64,000 nucleotides of DNA from Polaromonas sp. JS666 (GTDB lineage Bacteria; Pseudomonadota; Gammaproteobacteria; Burkholderiales; Burkholderiaceae_C): assembly GCF_000013865.1 (NCBI RefSeq), contig NC_007948.1, forward strand, positions 4,827,001 through 4,891,000. Reading direction: 5' to 3'. The notes below the pieces were generated by a model. It searched no databases. It saw only the letters and a list, made by a program, of their open reading frames with translations, and was not told the origin of the DNA. Shown here one piece after another: positions 1-10,000 of this stretch. The translations under genes and the position numbers were made by a program. Within the stretch, counting starts at the first letter, position 1, and the number at the start of each line of letters is the position of its first letter.

Positions 1-459
1 TACGACTTCCAGTTCCTGATGGAAGAGCTGGCCGTTGGCGCGCAGTTCAACCTGCCCTATGTGCAGGTGCTGGTGAACAACAGCTACCTGGGCCTGATTC
101 GCCAGAGCCAGCGCGGCTTCGACATGGACTACTGCGTGCAGCTGGCATTTGAAAACCAGAACGTGCCGGCAGGCGAAGGCGATCTGCGCAGCTACGGCGT
201 CGATCACCAGGCAGTCGTGCAGGGCCTGGGCTGCAAATCCCTGCGCGTCACCGATCCCGAGAAGATTGAATCGGCGATGGTCGAGGCCCAGGCCATGGCG
301 CGCAAATACCGCGTGCCGGTGGTGGTGGAAGTGATCCTGGAAAAAGTCACCAACATTGCCATGGGCACCGAAATCGACAAGGTCAATGAGTTTGAAGACA
401 TTGACTGCCGCCATCCCAAGGGCCGCGAGGGCCTGGAACTGGCCGGCCTGCTGGAGTAA
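1..459 (+). CDS. gcl: Glyoxylate carboligase, C-terminal part (partial)
   Basis: Thiamine-diphosphate enzyme that condenses two glyoxylates to tartronate semialdehyde and CO2. The reading frame is already open at base 1, so only the last 152 codons are present. The visible part is the C-terminal ThDP-binding domain: [10 protein letters not shown] is the conserved stretch after the metal/diphosphate site, and the ending [11 protein letters not shown] is typical of Gcl rather than of acetolactate synthases. It is followed on the same strand by hyi and glxR, the usual glyoxylate-assimilation order, which makes this assignment secure. Confidence 0.95.
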   Translation, partial: YDFQFLMEELAVGAQFNLPYVQVLVNNSYLGLIRQSQRGFDMDYCVQLAFENQNVPAGEGDLRSYGVDHQAVVQGLGCKSLRVTDPEKIESAMVEAQAMARKYRVPVVVEVILEKVTNIAMGTEIDKVNEFEDIDCRHPKGREGLELAGLLE

Positions 460-520
460 GGCCGCGGCAACGCAGTCATCAACGCCCCCCTACTCACTTA
501 TACCCACCCACAGACAAGAC

Positions 521-1300
521 ATGCCAAGATTTTCCGCCAACCTCAGCATGCTCTTCACCGAGCATGCTTTCCTCGACCGCTTTGAGCCTGCCGCGAAAGC
601 CGGCTTCAAGGCCGTGGAGTTTCTTTTCCCCTATGCCTTCAGCATCGAAGACATCAAGTCCAGGCTGGACCGCCACGGCCTGAAGCTGGTGCTGCACAAC
701 CTGCCGGCCGGCAACTGGGAGGCCGGCGAGCGCGGCATCGCCTGCCACCCCGATCGCGTCGAGGAGTTTCGCGCCGGTGTGGCGCAGGCCATCACCTATG
801 CCCAGGCGCTGGGCGTGCGCCAGCTCAACTGCCTGGCGGGCAAGGCGCCCGCGGGTGTCGACAACGCGCTGCTGCGGCAGACCTTTGTGGACAACCTGCG
901 CCATGCGGCGGCGGCGTTGAAGAAGGCAGGTCTCAAGCTGCTGATCGAACCGATCAATACCTTTGACATCCCGGGCTTTTACCTGAACCGCACGGCGCAG
1001 GCGCTCGAAATTCTGGACGAAGTGCGGGCCGACAACGCCTTCGTGCAGTACGACATCTACCACGCGCAGCGCATGGAGGGCGAGCTGGCGGCGACCATGC
1101 AAAAGCATTTGCCGCGCATTGGCCACATCCAGCTGGCCGACAATCCGGGCCGCAACGAGCCGGGCACGGGCGAGATCAATTACGCGTTTCTGTTCGCGCA
1201 CCTGGACCGCATCGGCTACGACGGCTGGATTGGCTGCGAATACAAGCCTGCGGGCACCACGGAAGCCGGCCTCGGCTGGCGCGAACGCCTGGCAGCCTGA
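521..1300 (+). CDS. hyi: Hydroxypyruvate isomerase
   Basis: TIM-barrel isomerase (AP-endonuclease 2-like fold) interconverting hydroxypyruvate and tartronate semialdehyde. The 259-residue product matches the family length of about 258. The start chosen is the ATG giving MPRFSANLSMLF; the frame stays open upstream to 356, but that part is unlike the family and overlaps the gcl stop. Conserved acidic and histidine residues of the barrel are visible in IEPINTFDIPGF, VQYDIYH and IGHIQLADNPGRNEPGTGE (metal/substrate pocket). It lies 61 bp after gcl and 40 bp before glxR, so it is probably in one transcript. Confidence 0.93.
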   Translation: MPRFSANLSMLFTEHAFLDRFEPAAKAGFKAVEFLFPYAFSIEDIKSRLDRHGLKLVLHNLPAGNWEAGERGIACHPDRVEEFRAGVAQAITYAQALGVRQLNCLAGKAPAGVDNALLRQTFVDNLRHAAAALKKAGLKLLIEPINTFDIPGFYLNRTAQALEILDEVRADNAFVQYDIYHAQRMEGELAATMQKHLPRIGHIQLADNPGRNEPGTGEINYAFLFAHLDRIGYDGWIGCEYKPAGTTEAGLGWRERLAA

Positions 1301-1340
1301 CCTTCATTTTTTTCGACAAGTTTTCGACAAGGACTTTCTG

Positions 1341-2270
1341 ATGACTTCCCAACCCCTGAAAATCGGTTTTATCGGCCTCGGCATCATGGGCGCGCCCATG
1401 GCGGGCCACCTGATCAACGCAGGCCACCAGCTGTTTGTATTCTCGCAGGCCAAACTGCCCGCCAGCATTGCCAACAGCAACGCCACCCAGTGCCTGAACG
1501 CCCGCGGTGTGGCCGAACGCGCCGACGTCATCATCGTCATGGTGCCCGACACACCCGATGTGGAAGCCGTGCTGTTCGGCGAGACCGGCGTGGCCAGCGG
1601 GCTCGCCATGCCGCCTCACGCATCGGACGCTCCCCGCAAGACGGTGGTGGACATGAGCTCCATCTCGCCGATCGCCACCAAAACCTTTGCGCAAAAGATC
1701 AACGCGCTGGGCTGCGATTACCTCGATGCGCCGGTCTCGGGCGGGGAGGTCGGCGCCAAAAATGCCACGCTCTCCATCATGGTGGGGGGTGACGAGGCGG
1801 TCTTCGGGCGCATCAAGCCGCTGTTTGACCTCATGGGCAAGAACATCACGCTGGTGGGCGGCAACGGCGATGGCCAGACCGCAAAAGTCGCCAACCAGAT
1901 CATCGTCGCGCTCAACATCGAGGCCGTGGCCGAAGCGTTGCTGTTTGCCGCCCGTGCCGGTGCCGACCCGGCGCGTGTGCGCCAGGCGTTGATGGGAGGT
2001 TTCGCCTCGTCAAAAATCCTGGAAGTGCATGGCGAACGCATGGTCAAACGCACGTTTGACCCAGGCTTTCGCATTGAGCTGCACCAGAAGGATTTGAACC
2101 TGGCTCTGTCCAGTGCCCGCGCGCTCGGCGTCTCGCTGCCCAACACCGCCACAGCCCAGGAGCTCTTCAACTCCTGCGTGGCGCATGGCGGCAAAGCCTG
2201 GGACCATTCGGCCATGGTCCGCGCGCTGGAGAAGCTGGCCAACTTCGAGATCGGGCAAAAGGCGGAGTGA
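1341..2270 (+). CDS. glxR: Tartronate semialdehyde reductase (2-hydroxy-3-oxopropionate reductase)
   Basis: Beta-hydroxyacid dehydrogenase reducing tartronate semialdehyde to D-glycerate, completing the glyoxylate-to-glycerate route begun by the two upstream genes. The 309 residues begin with a Rossmann motif GLGIMG (12-17). DAPVSGGEVGA (129-139) is the substrate-binding loop, and Lys182 in AKVANQ is the expected catalytic lysine. The frame is open further upstream, but the ATG at 1341 gives the canonical N-terminus. A stretch of about 20 extra residues near 84-103 (GVASGLAMPPHASDAPRK) lies in the loop before the VVDMSS strand and is longer than in E. coli GlxR. It is the last gene of the + strand run and converges on the next gene. 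Confidence 0.93.
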   Translation: MTSQPLKIGFIGLGIMGAPMAGHLINAGHQLFVFSQAKLPASIANSNATQCLNARGVAERADVIIVMVPDTPDVEAVLFGETGVASGLAMPPHASDAPRKTVVDMSSISPIATKTFAQKINALGCDYLDAPVSGGEVGAKNATLSIMVGGDEAVFGRIKPLFDLMGKNITLVGGNGDGQTAKVANQIIVALNIEAVAEALLFAARAGADPARVRQALMGGFASSKILEVHGERMVKRTFDPGFRIELHQKDLNLALSSARALGVSLPNTATAQELFNSCVAHGGKAWDHSAMVRALEKLANFEIGQKAE

Positions 2271-2394
2271 TGGGGCGGGCCGCGCAGGAAGCCGTCAACT
2301 CGATGGCATCTTGCGCCCCAGCCATGACGTTCCCCAACCGCTGCTCACTCCTCACTACTGACCACTGACTATTGCTTCAGATACCAGGCCGCTC

Positions 2395-3798
2395 TCAAAG
2401 CGCCGTCTCGACATAGGTGTAGATGTAGTTGGAGCCGCCGTTGACGCTGCCCAGCAGGCGTGACGCGCCAAAAATGCCGGAGCGGTGCGACACGCCGAAA
2501 CCGATATAGGTATCTTTCAGCATGCGCGAGCCCAGCAGGTCGCCCAGGCTCACATCAATCGTCGGGTCCAGGTAATTGAGCAGGCGCGAAGCCGTTCTCC
2601 CGCCAGCGGCCTGGCTGGACGCCTCGATATAAGGCGCCCGTTGCGCCGCGGACAGGCCCACGCCCAGCCCCAGCCGCGTCTTGACCCGGTGGCTCCACGG
2701 AAAGCCGGAGTAGACGGCTTTCATGAAGAGGTCCAGTTGTGCCCCGTTGGCCTGCAGTCCGCGCTCGTTGTGCTGCGTCAGGCCCACATAGCCGACAAAA
2801 TCAAGCGGCCAGCCATTGACGTTCCGGATGAAGGGCTTGCCGACCTGAATGCCGGTAATGGTGGTCGCGTTGGTGGTGGCCGTTGACAGGCAGCGTGCCG
2901 TGAGTATCTTGATCAGGTGGCAGCCGTCTTCCGTTGATTTGCCATAGAGCAGCTTGAAATACGTGGGCGAGCCGTCTTCGGCCCACTCACGCTTGTGGCC
3001 GCCGAAGTCATAGGCTGCGCCCACATAGACGGCGGGCAGCGCACTTTTCTGCACAATGGGGCTGTCCTTGATCTTGCCGCTCAGCACCGTGGCGGACACA
3101 CCAGCCAGCAGGCGCCAGCGCTGCGACACATCGTAGGAACCATACAGGCCCATCGAGGTGTTGATGCCGGCACCCGGCGAATAGGCTGGGCGGTCAGGCG
3201 TGGCCTCACTGGCCCGCACGCCGTAGTAATAATTGTTGAGCTTGGCATCACGCAGCGCCACGGTCACGCTGGGACGCAGCATCCAGGGCCCGGAGCGCCA
3301 GTCATAGGTGTAGCTCAGGCGAAACTCGCTACCCTTGGAGGTGTTGCCGATGTCATGCAGCAGCTCGGCCTGCAGCGCGCCCCAGGGTTGGCTGTAGCGG
3401 TAAGACAGGCCGCCGTCCAGGCCGGAGTCGCGGTTCGCCATGCCTGCCAGCCCGGCGGGCAGACGATTAGCCGGGAAGCCCTCCAGGCGCTGCTCCACAA
3501 ACAGGTCCAGCCGCTGCTCACTGCCGTTGAGCATTTTCACGCCGACCCGGTTGGCATGCAGAAACAGCCGCTCGCCCTCGTACAGATAAAGCGGCAACAA
3601 GTCGTAGCGGGTGCCGCCGTCCCGGTAGGGTGAGCGCTCGACGCGTGTGACCAGGCCGAGCCCGGCGCTGCCGGGGGTCGACAGGATATTCGTCAGCGGC
3701 TCCAGGTCAGGGGCCGCACGGACGGGCATCATGGCCAACAAACCAGCCGCCACCAAAGCCGTGCCCCAAAAACTGCGCGAAAGTAAGATGCTTTTCAT
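2395..3798 (-). CDS. Outer-membrane beta-barrel protein, MipA/OmpV-like
   Basis: Predicted secreted outer-membrane protein of 467 residues. The ATG at 3798 gives a clean signal peptide (MKSILL..., hydrophobic core, cleavage near PVRA/A); starting at 3888 would put 30 polar residues in front of it. The mature part alternates short aromatic/hydrophobic strands with Gly/Asn turns (YDWRSGPWMLRPSVTV, GLYGSYDVSQRWRLLAG) and ends in an aromatic-rich strand, as barrels do. MipA-family relatives are usually about 250 residues, so this is nearly twice as long and the family call is tentative. It converges with glxR. No enzyme motif is visible, and its ligand or scaffold role is unknown. Confidence 0.6.
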   Translation of the reverse strand: MKSILLSRSFWGTALVAAGLLAMMPVRAAPDLEPLTNILSTPGSAGLGLVTRVERSPYRDGGTRYDLLPLYLYEGERLFLHANRVGVKMLNGSEQRLDLFVEQRLEGFPANRLPAGLAGMANRDSGLDGGLSYRYSQPWGALQAELLHDIGNTSKGSEFRLSYTYDWRSGPWMLRPSVTVALRDAKLNNYYYGVRASEATPDRPAYSPGAGINTSMGLYGSYDVSQRWRLLAGVSATVLSGKIKDSPIVQKSALPAVYVGAAYDFGGHKREWAEDGSPTYFKLLYGKSTEDGCHLIKILTARCLSTATTNATTITGIQVGKPFIRNVNGWPLDFVGYVGLTQHNERGLQANGAQLDLFMKAVYSGFPWSHRVKTRLGLGVGLSAAQRAPYIEASSQAAGGRTASRLLNYLDPTIDVSLGDLLGSRMLKDTYIGFGVSHRSGIFGASRLLGSVNGGSNYIYTYVETAL

Positions 3799-4123
3799 CG
3801 TTGATCTTGTTTTTTGAAGATTTTTTGATGCCCAAGCTTCAAAGCAGCAAGCTGACCTTGACCGACCCTGACTGACCTTGAAATTCATTGCCTACATGCT
3901 ATCGGCGAACAGCCCTGGCAGCGCGCCGCGCTTGTAAGGAAACGCGCCATCCATGCCCAAGCCAGCATCCCGCATTGCCCCGCTGCGCGGCCGGCCCTGA
4001 CCGTCCCACCCTGTCAGCCCCGCAAAACAGCCAGATTCAGCTATTTATTCAAGAGCGCCCCAGCATCAACAAAGCCCGCCAAAGCGGGCTTTTAGAGGAT
4101 TCTCAAGGCCGGTAGCCGATGCC
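3799..4123. other. Intergenic region between the barrel-protein gene and ssb
   Basis: About 325 bp without a convincing gene. It holds the presumed promoter of the minus-strand barrel-protein gene, a 10-bp direct repeat (CTGACCTTGA at 3852 and 3872), and the hairpin terminator of ssb at 4071-4093. A 75-codon + frame (3888-4115) has no recognisable features and is not called. Confidence 0.6.
4071..4093 (-). terminator. Rho-independent terminator downstream of ssb
   Basis: Perfect hairpin AAAGCCCGC / GCGGGCTTT with a 4-nt loop. It lies 31 bp beyond the ssb stop on the minus strand and is followed by a short T-rich stretch. The stem is symmetric and could work in both directions, but no + strand gene ends here. 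Confidence 0.8.
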
Positions 4124-4612
4124 TCAAAACGGAATGTCGTCATCCATGTCGTCGAAGCCGCTGGCCGCCTTGGTCGGCGCGGGAGCCTGCCGCGGCGCGG
4201 CAGCGGGTGCCCGAGCAGCGGGACGGGCCGGCGCCTCATAGCCGCCGCCATCGTCGCCCCCGGGGCCGCCCATACCCTGGCGGCTGCCCAGCATCTGCAT
4301 CTGGTCGGCACGGATTTCGGTGGTGTACTTTTCCTGGCCGTCCTTGTCGGTCCATTTGCGCGTGCGCAGCGAACCCTCGACGTAGACCTGCGAGCCCTTG
4401 CGCAGGTACTGGCCGACGATTTCGGCAAGGCGGCCGTTGAACACCACGCGGTGCCATTCGGTGGCCTCTTTCATTTCGCCGGACTGCTTGTCCTTCCACT
4501 TGTCGGTGGTGGCGATGGTGACGTTGGCCACCTGGTCGCCGCTGGGAAAGCTGCGCATTTCGGGGTCGCGCCCCAGATTGCCGACGATGATGACTTTGTT
4601 GACGGATGCCAT
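4124..4612 (-). CDS. ssb: Single-stranded DNA-binding protein
   Basis: Binds ssDNA in replication, recombination and repair. The 162 residues consist of an N-terminal OB fold ([17 protein letters not shown] through about residue 110), a Gly/Pro/Ala-rich linker, and the acidic tip DMDDDIPF that docks partner proteins. It starts at the ATG at 4612. The usual Burkholderiales neighbours are an MFS gene and divergent uvrA. Here an IS element of 937 bp sits between ssb and the MFS gene, so any co-transcription from that gene is interrupted. Confidence 0.97.
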   Translation of the reverse strand: MASVNKVIIVGNLGRDPEMRSFPSGDQVANVTIATTDKWKDKQSGEMKEATEWHRVVFNGRLAEIVGQYLRKGSQVYVEGSLRTRKWTDKDGQEKYTTEIRADQMQMLGSRQGMGGPGGDDGGGYEAPARPAARAPAAAPRQAPAPTKAASGFDDMDDDIPF

Positions 4613-4684
4613 GACGTGTTCTCCTGATCTATCTGTCAGAGTTTAACTGGCTGGCCAGCACGAGGGCTCGAGTCGAATCGCTTA

Positions 4685-5621
4685 GAAGTTATCCGTAAAT
4701 AGTACACTCTCGTCCTGAGCCGTACTTCACACGGCGTCGGGGCGAATGTATGGCGACACGCAAGCGAGTCGAATCGTGGGTGGTGACCGATGAATTCTGG
4801 CAGCGTGTTGAGCCGTTGATTCCGGTGCGCGAGCGCAGCGCGGACAAGGCGTACCTGCGCAAGGCGGGAGCGGGGCGGCCACCCAAGCCAGCACGACAGG
4901 TGTTCGAGGCAGTCGTATATGTTTTGCGCACGGGCTGCCAATGGAAGGCGCTGCCCAAGGAACGCTTTGGCAGTGCCAGCGCGGTCCACAAGCGCTTCCT
5001 GGAGTGGGAGGCCGCGGGCGTGTTCGAGGCCATCTGGAAAGCCGGGCTTGCCGAGTACGACCAGATGGAAGGCATCGCTTGGCGATGGCAGAGCATCGAT
5101 GGGGCCATGTTCAAGGCGCCCTTGGCGCAAGAGGCGGTCGGACGCAACCCGACCGATCGGGGGAAAAAAGGGGAGCAAGCGCCACCTGCTGGTGGACGGC
5201 CGTGGCGTCCCGTTGTCGCTCGTCGTGACCGGGGCCAATGAGCATGACGTGACGCAACTCGATGCTGTGCTGCAGGCCATCATGGTCAAGCGCAAGACGC
5301 CCAGCACGCGGCGCAGCAAGCACCTGTGCGCCGATGCCGGTTACCGAGGCCGGCGCGCGTTGGAGATCATCGAATCGCATGGCTATATTCCTCACGTCGT
5401 TGATCGCGCCAAGGAGGCCGATGCCAAGCGGCGCGACCCGACCAGGAAGGCTCGGCGCTGGGTGGTCGAGGTCTGCCACAGCTGGTTCAACCGCTTTCGC
5501 AAGCTGCTGGTGCGATACGAGAAGCTCGAACGCAGCTTCGTCGCGCTGAACCACATAGCCGCGGCCATCATCGCGTTCCGTAAAGTGACGCTCAAGGTAA
5601 ACATAATTTACGGATAGGCTC
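4685..5621 (+). mobile_element. IS5-family (IS427-group) insertion sequence
   Basis: Complete element of 937 bp. The imperfect terminal inverted repeats share the core TATCCGTAAAT: the left end begins GAAGTTATCCGTAAAT and the right end read inward is GAGCCTATCCGTAAAT (13 of 16 matches). Flanking TTA trinucleotides at 4682-4684 and 5622-5624 are the expected TNA target duplication of this group. The right-hand TTA is also the stop codon of the minus-strand MFS gene. The element carries a DDE transposase in two overlapping frames. Confidence 0.9.
4750..5617 (+). CDS. IS427-group transposase, two overlapping frames
   Basis: DDE transposase of the IS5 family. Frame one starts at ATG 4750 (MATRKRVESWVV) and covers the N-terminal part up to the first catalytic Asp (SIDGAMFKAP), reading on to 5241 if not shifted. 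The rest lies in the +1 frame and ends at 5617: SKRHLLVDGRG, the second Asp in CADAGYRGR, and a Glu in the WVVEVCHSWFNR region. The switch falls at the homopolymer run G5-A6-G4 (5159-5173), which suggests ribosomal frameshifting or transcriptional slippage on A6. A simple inactivating indel would look the same. Joined, the product would be about 288 residues, normal for the group. Confidence 0.85.
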
Positions 5622-6923
5622 TTAGTCGGCAGAGCGGGAATTTTCCGCAGGGCCGCCCCAAGGAAAATTAGCCCCCCCGGGGGGCAGCGTAGTACGCGAA
5701 GCGACAAGCGTGGGGGCCTTCCTTCCCGGCGCCCTCATGGGCCAGGCGACCAGCAGCCACAGCAGCATCAGGCCGCCGCACAGCAGGAAAAGCCCCTGGG
5801 CGCCGTGTGTCTTGGTCACCCAGCCGCCCACCGCGCCGCCGGCAAAAAAGCCCAGCGACTGCAGCGTGTTGTACACCCCCAGCGCCGCCCCCCGGGCATG
5901 CGCCGGCGCCATGCGCGAGGCCATGCTGGGCTGGCTGGCTTCGAGCACGTTGAAGCCGCAAAAAAACAGGAACAGCAGCAGGGCGAGCCAGCTGAGGCTG
6001 TGCGCCTCCGGCGCGGTGTGGGACGCAGCCCAGAGCAGCCCCAGTTGCACCACAAAAACAAGTCCCACGGCCCCCAGAAACACCGCACGCAGGTAGCCCC
6101 GCCTCTCCAGCGGGAAGAGCGTCATACCCATCACGCCGAACGAAGCCAGCACCGCCGGCAAATAAACCTGCCAGTGCTGGCTTTTGTCCAGTCCGGCGGC
6201 TACCAGCAGGGCGGGAATGGCCACCCACATGGCGAGTTGCACCGCATGCAGGACGAACACGCCAAAGTCCAGCCGCAGCAGCGCCGTATTCTTCAACACC
6301 TCCGCCACGCTGCCGCGCGGCCGGTTGACATGGTCCAGAGGCTCAGGCGGCACCCACCACAGCACGACGGCGATACCGCCCAGCGCCAGCGCACCCGTCA
6401 GCGCGAACAGGCCGTGCAGCCCGATGTAGCCCGCCAGCAGCGGCGCGATCACCAGCGACAGGGCAAACATCAGGGCAATGCTGGCGCCGACCAGCGCCAT
6501 GGCCTTGGTACGCACTTCGTCACGGGTGCTATCTGCCAGCAAGGCCGTGACCGCGGCCGAAATCGCCCCTGCGCCCTGCAGCGAGCGGCCGGCGATCAGC
6601 CAGTCCAGGTCTGGCGCCCAGGTGGCCACAAAGCTGCCCAGCGCGAATAGCAGCAGCCCGGCGATGATCACCCGCTTGCGGCCCCACCAGTCGGAGGCGA
6701 TGCCAAACGGAATCTGCAGCACGCCTTGGGTCAGCCCGTAAATCCCCATGGCCAGCCCGACGCGCGCGGGGTCGTCCCCGCCAGGGTATTTGGCAGCTTC
6801 GAGCGCAAACACCGGCAGCACCAGAAAGAGGCCCAGCATGCGCAGGGCGAAAATCGAGGCCAGCGACGCGCTGGCACGTCGCTCGGTTGCGGTCATCGGG
6901 AATGACAAAGAGGCAGAAGACAC
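5622..6923 (-). CDS. Major facilitator superfamily transporter
   Basis: Predicted inner-membrane MFS exporter, 433 residues, with about 12 hydrophobic helices. The classical loop 2-3 motif is seen as [13 protein letters not shown], and a DHA1-like GRSLQGAGA follows. The substrate is not deducible. The ATG at 6923 is the first start; the ATG at residue 10 (MTATERR) is also plausible. The last roughly 25 residues (after RKAPTLVAS) are encoded by a dispersed palindromic repeat, so the C-terminus looks extended by mobile DNA. The stop codon is the target duplication of the adjacent IS. It is divergent from uvrA, an arrangement common in related genomes. Confidence 0.85.
   Translation of the reverse strand: MSSASLSFPMTATERRASASLASIFALRMLGLFLVLPVFALEAAKYPGGDDPARVGLAMGIYGLTQGVLQIPFGIASDWWGRKRVIIAGLLLFALGSFVATWAPDLDWLIAGRSLQGAGAISAAVTALLADSTRDEVRTKAMALVGASIALMFALSLVIAPLLAGYIGLHGLFALTGALALGGIAVVLWWVPPEPLDHVNRPRGSVAEVLKNTALLRLDFGVFVLHAVQLAMWVAIPALLVAAGLDKSQHWQVYLPAVLASFGVMGMTLFPLERRGYLRAVFLGAVGLVFVVQLGLLWAASHTAPEAHSLSWLALLLFLFFCGFNVLEASQPSMASRMAPAHARGAALGVYNTLQSLGFFAGGAVGGWVTKTHGAQGLFLLCGGLMLLWLLVAWPMRAPGRKAPTLVASRTTLPPGGANFPWGGPAENSRSAD
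5649..5712 (+). repeat. Dispersed C/G-hairpin repeat, copy in MFS 3' end
   Basis: Core GCCGCCCCAAG, an 8-9 nt spacer, a CCCCCC/GGGGGG hairpin, CAGCG, then a GCGAAGCGACAAGCGTGGGGG tail split over 5680-5712. The same arrangement recurs at 42823-42888, 61662-61784 and 63878-63940. Here it encodes the C-terminal tail of the MFS protein. Confidence 0.7.
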
Positions 6924-6935
6924 GGCAAAACGGCT

Positions 6936-6965
6936 AAAAAAGGGACGAAAAGGGAGAAAAAAGGG
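6936..6965 (+). repeat. Purine-tract direct repeats in the MFS/uvrA divergent region
   Basis: Three spaced units of A4-6 followed by GGG (6936-6944, 6948-6954, 6957-6965), all on one strand, inside the 124-bp divergent promoter region of the MFS gene and uvrA. No clear LexA-type CTGT-N8-ACAG operator was found here by eye. Function unknown. Confidence 0.5.
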
Positions 6966-7047
6966 CGAATCAACCGGCCAAAGTCCAAAAACGGGCGCCG
7001 GAGTCGGTGCGAAGCCGTCTATTGTGCTTCAAACGGCTCTTCGGTCT

Positions 7048-10000
7048 ATGATGGAGAGTTTTGCGGCCCCCTTCCCTGTGAACTCTCCTGACGATAGCAA
7101 ATACCTTGCCAGCGTGCTCGCCGCCCAGCGCATCAGCATCCGCGGGGCGCGCACGCACAACCTCAAGAACATCGACCTCGACATTCCGCGCAACCAGCTG
7201 GTGGTGATCACCGGGCTGAGCGGGTCGGGCAAGTCATCGCTGGCCTTTGACACCCTGTATGCCGAGGGCCAGCGCCGCTATGTGGAAAGCCTGTCCACCT
7301 ACGCGCGGCAGTTTTTGCAGCTGATGGACAAGCCCGATGTGGACATGATCGAGGGCCTGTCGCCGGCGATTTCCATCGAGCAGAAAGCCACCTCGCACAA
7401 CCCGCGCTCCACGGTGGGCACGGTGACGGAAATCCACGACTACCTGCGCCTGCTGTTTGCGCGCGCCGGCACCCCCTATTGCCCCGAGCACGACCTGCCG
7501 CTGCAGGCGCAAAGCGTCAGCGAGATGGTGGACGCCGTGCTGGCCCTGCCCGAAGACACCCGGCTGATGATCCTGGCGCCCGTGGCGCGTGAACGCAAGG
7601 GCGAGTTTGTCGAGGTATTCGCCGAGATGCAGGCCCAGGGCTATGTGCGCTTTCGCGTCGACGGCACGGCTTATGAATTTGACGACCTGCCCAAACTCAA
7701 GAAGGCCGAGAAGCACAACATCGACGTGGTGATTGACCGCCTCAAGGTGCGCAGCGACATGCAGCAGCGGCTGGCCGAAAGCTTTGAAGCGGCGCTGCGC
7801 CTGGCCGACGGCAAGGCGATTGCGCTGGAAATGGACACGGAGAAGGAGCACCTGTTCAGCGCCAAATTCTCCTGCCCGGTTTGCAGCTACTCGCTCAGCG
7901 AGATGGAGCCGCGGCTTTTCTCGTTCAACTCGCCCGTGGGCGCCTGCCCGAATTGCGACGGCCTCGGTCACCGGGAGTTTTTCGACCCGGCCCGCGTGGT
8001 GGCCTTTCCCTCCCTGAGCCTGGCCAGCGGCGCCGTCAAGGGCTGGGACCGGCGCAACGGCTATTACTTCTCGATGCTGGAGAGCCTGGCCCGGCATTAC
8101 CAGTTCGACATTGACACGGCCTTTGAAGACCTGCCGGTCAAGGTGCGGCAGGTGGTGCTGCATGGCTCCGGTGAGGAAGAGATCAAATTCAGCTACGTGA
8201 TGGACTCGGGCAATTCCGCGGGCAAGAAAGTCAGCAAGAAGCATGCGTTCGAAGGCGTGATCACCAACTTTGAACGCCGCTACCGCGAGACCGACTCTGC
8301 CGCCGTGCGCGAAGAACTGGCGCGCTACCGCGGGGTGCAGCCCTGCCCCGACTGCGAGGGCACGCGCCTGCGCACCGAAGCCCGCCACGTCTACCTGGTC
8401 AGCGCACCGGACGAGGGCGCCGAGGCCTCTGCCTCTGCGCGCGGCCAGCGCAAGGCCATCTACGAAATCAGCCGGACCACGCTGCGCGAAAGCTTTGACT
8501 ACTTCAACCAGCTGAAGATGCAGGGCGCCAAGGCCGAGATTGCCGCCAAGGTGGTGCGCGAGATCGGCCTGCGCCTGAAGTTCCTCAACGACGTGGGGCT
8601 CAATTACCTGAGCCTGGACCGCAGCGCCGAGACCCTCTCGGGCGGCGAATCGCAGCGCATCCGGCTGGCCTCGCAGATCGGCTCGGGGCTGACCGGCGTG
8701 ATGTATGTGCTCGACGAGCCCAGCATCGGCCTGCACCAGCGCGACAACGACCGCCTGATCGGCACGCTCAAGCACCTGCGGGACATCGGCAACAGCGTGC
8801 TGGTGGTCGAGCATGACGAAGACATGATCCGCGCGGCCGACCATGTGATCGACATGGGGCCAGGCGCCGGCATTCACGGCGGGCGCGTGATGGCGCAGGG
8901 CACGTTTGAAGAAGTCAAGGCCAACCCGGACTCGCTGACCGGCCAATACCTGGCGCAGACCCTGAAGATTGCCGTGCCCACGCGCCGCACCCCCTGGCTG
9001 CCCACCGTGAAGGCGGTGGAGGCTGCCGAGAAAAAGAAGGTCTCGCGCTTTCCGCAAAGCCCCGCCGCAGAGCGCCGCGCCGCGCGCGAAGTCGTGCATC
9101 AGGCCACGCTGGGCGACATGCAGGCCTTGCGCGTCGTCAATGCCACGGGCCATAACCTGAAGGGCGTGAATGTCGAATTCCCCGTGGGCCTGCTCACCTG
9201 CGTCACCGGCGTCTCGGGCTCGGGCAAGTCCACGCTGGTCAACGACACGCTGTACGCCGCCGTGGCGCGCACGCTGTACCGGGCACACGAAGAGCCTGCA
9301 ACCCACGACGCCATTGAAGGCATAGAGCACTTCGACAAGGTCATCAACGTCGACCAGTCACCGATTGGCCGCACGCCGCGCAGCAACCCGGCCACCTACA
9401 CCGGCCTGTTCACGCCCATCCGCGAGCTGATGGCCGAAATGAACACGGCGCGCGAACGCGGCTACGGCGCCGGGCGCTTCAGCTTCAACGTTGCCGGCGG
9501 CCGCTGCGAAGCCTGCCAGGGCGACGGCGTGGTGAAGGTCGAGATGCACTTCCTGCCCGACGTCTATGTGCCCTGCGACGTCTGCAAGGGCATGCGCTAC
9601 AACCGCGAAACGCTGGAAGTGCAATACAAGGGGAAAAACATCGCGCAGATCCTGGACCTCACGGTCGAGGTGGCCGCCGAATTTTTCAAAGCCGTCCCGA
9701 CGATTGCGCGCAAGCTGCACACGCTGCTGGATGTGGGCCTGTCGTACATCAAGCTGGGCCAGGCCGCCACGACGCTGTCGGGCGGCGAGGCACAGCGCGT
9801 CAAGCTCGCGCTGGAGCTGAGCAAACGCGACACCGGCCGCACGCTGTACATCCTGGACGAGCCGACCACCGGTCTGCACTTTGCCGATATTGATTTGCTG
9901 CTCAAGGTGCTGCACCAGCTGCGCGACGCGGGCAACACGATTGTGGTGATCGAGCACAACCTCGATGTCATCAAGACCGCCGACTGGCTGATCGACATGG

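Noticed and set aside
3888..4115. 75-codon + strand frame upstream of ssb's terminator
   Set aside because: No ribosome site, composition unlike the neighbours, and it spans the terminator hairpin.
5159..5173. Transposase frame change as a sequencing error
   Set aside because: It cannot be excluded, but homopolymer-linked frame changes are common in this IS group, so it is kept as a feature with the doubt stated.
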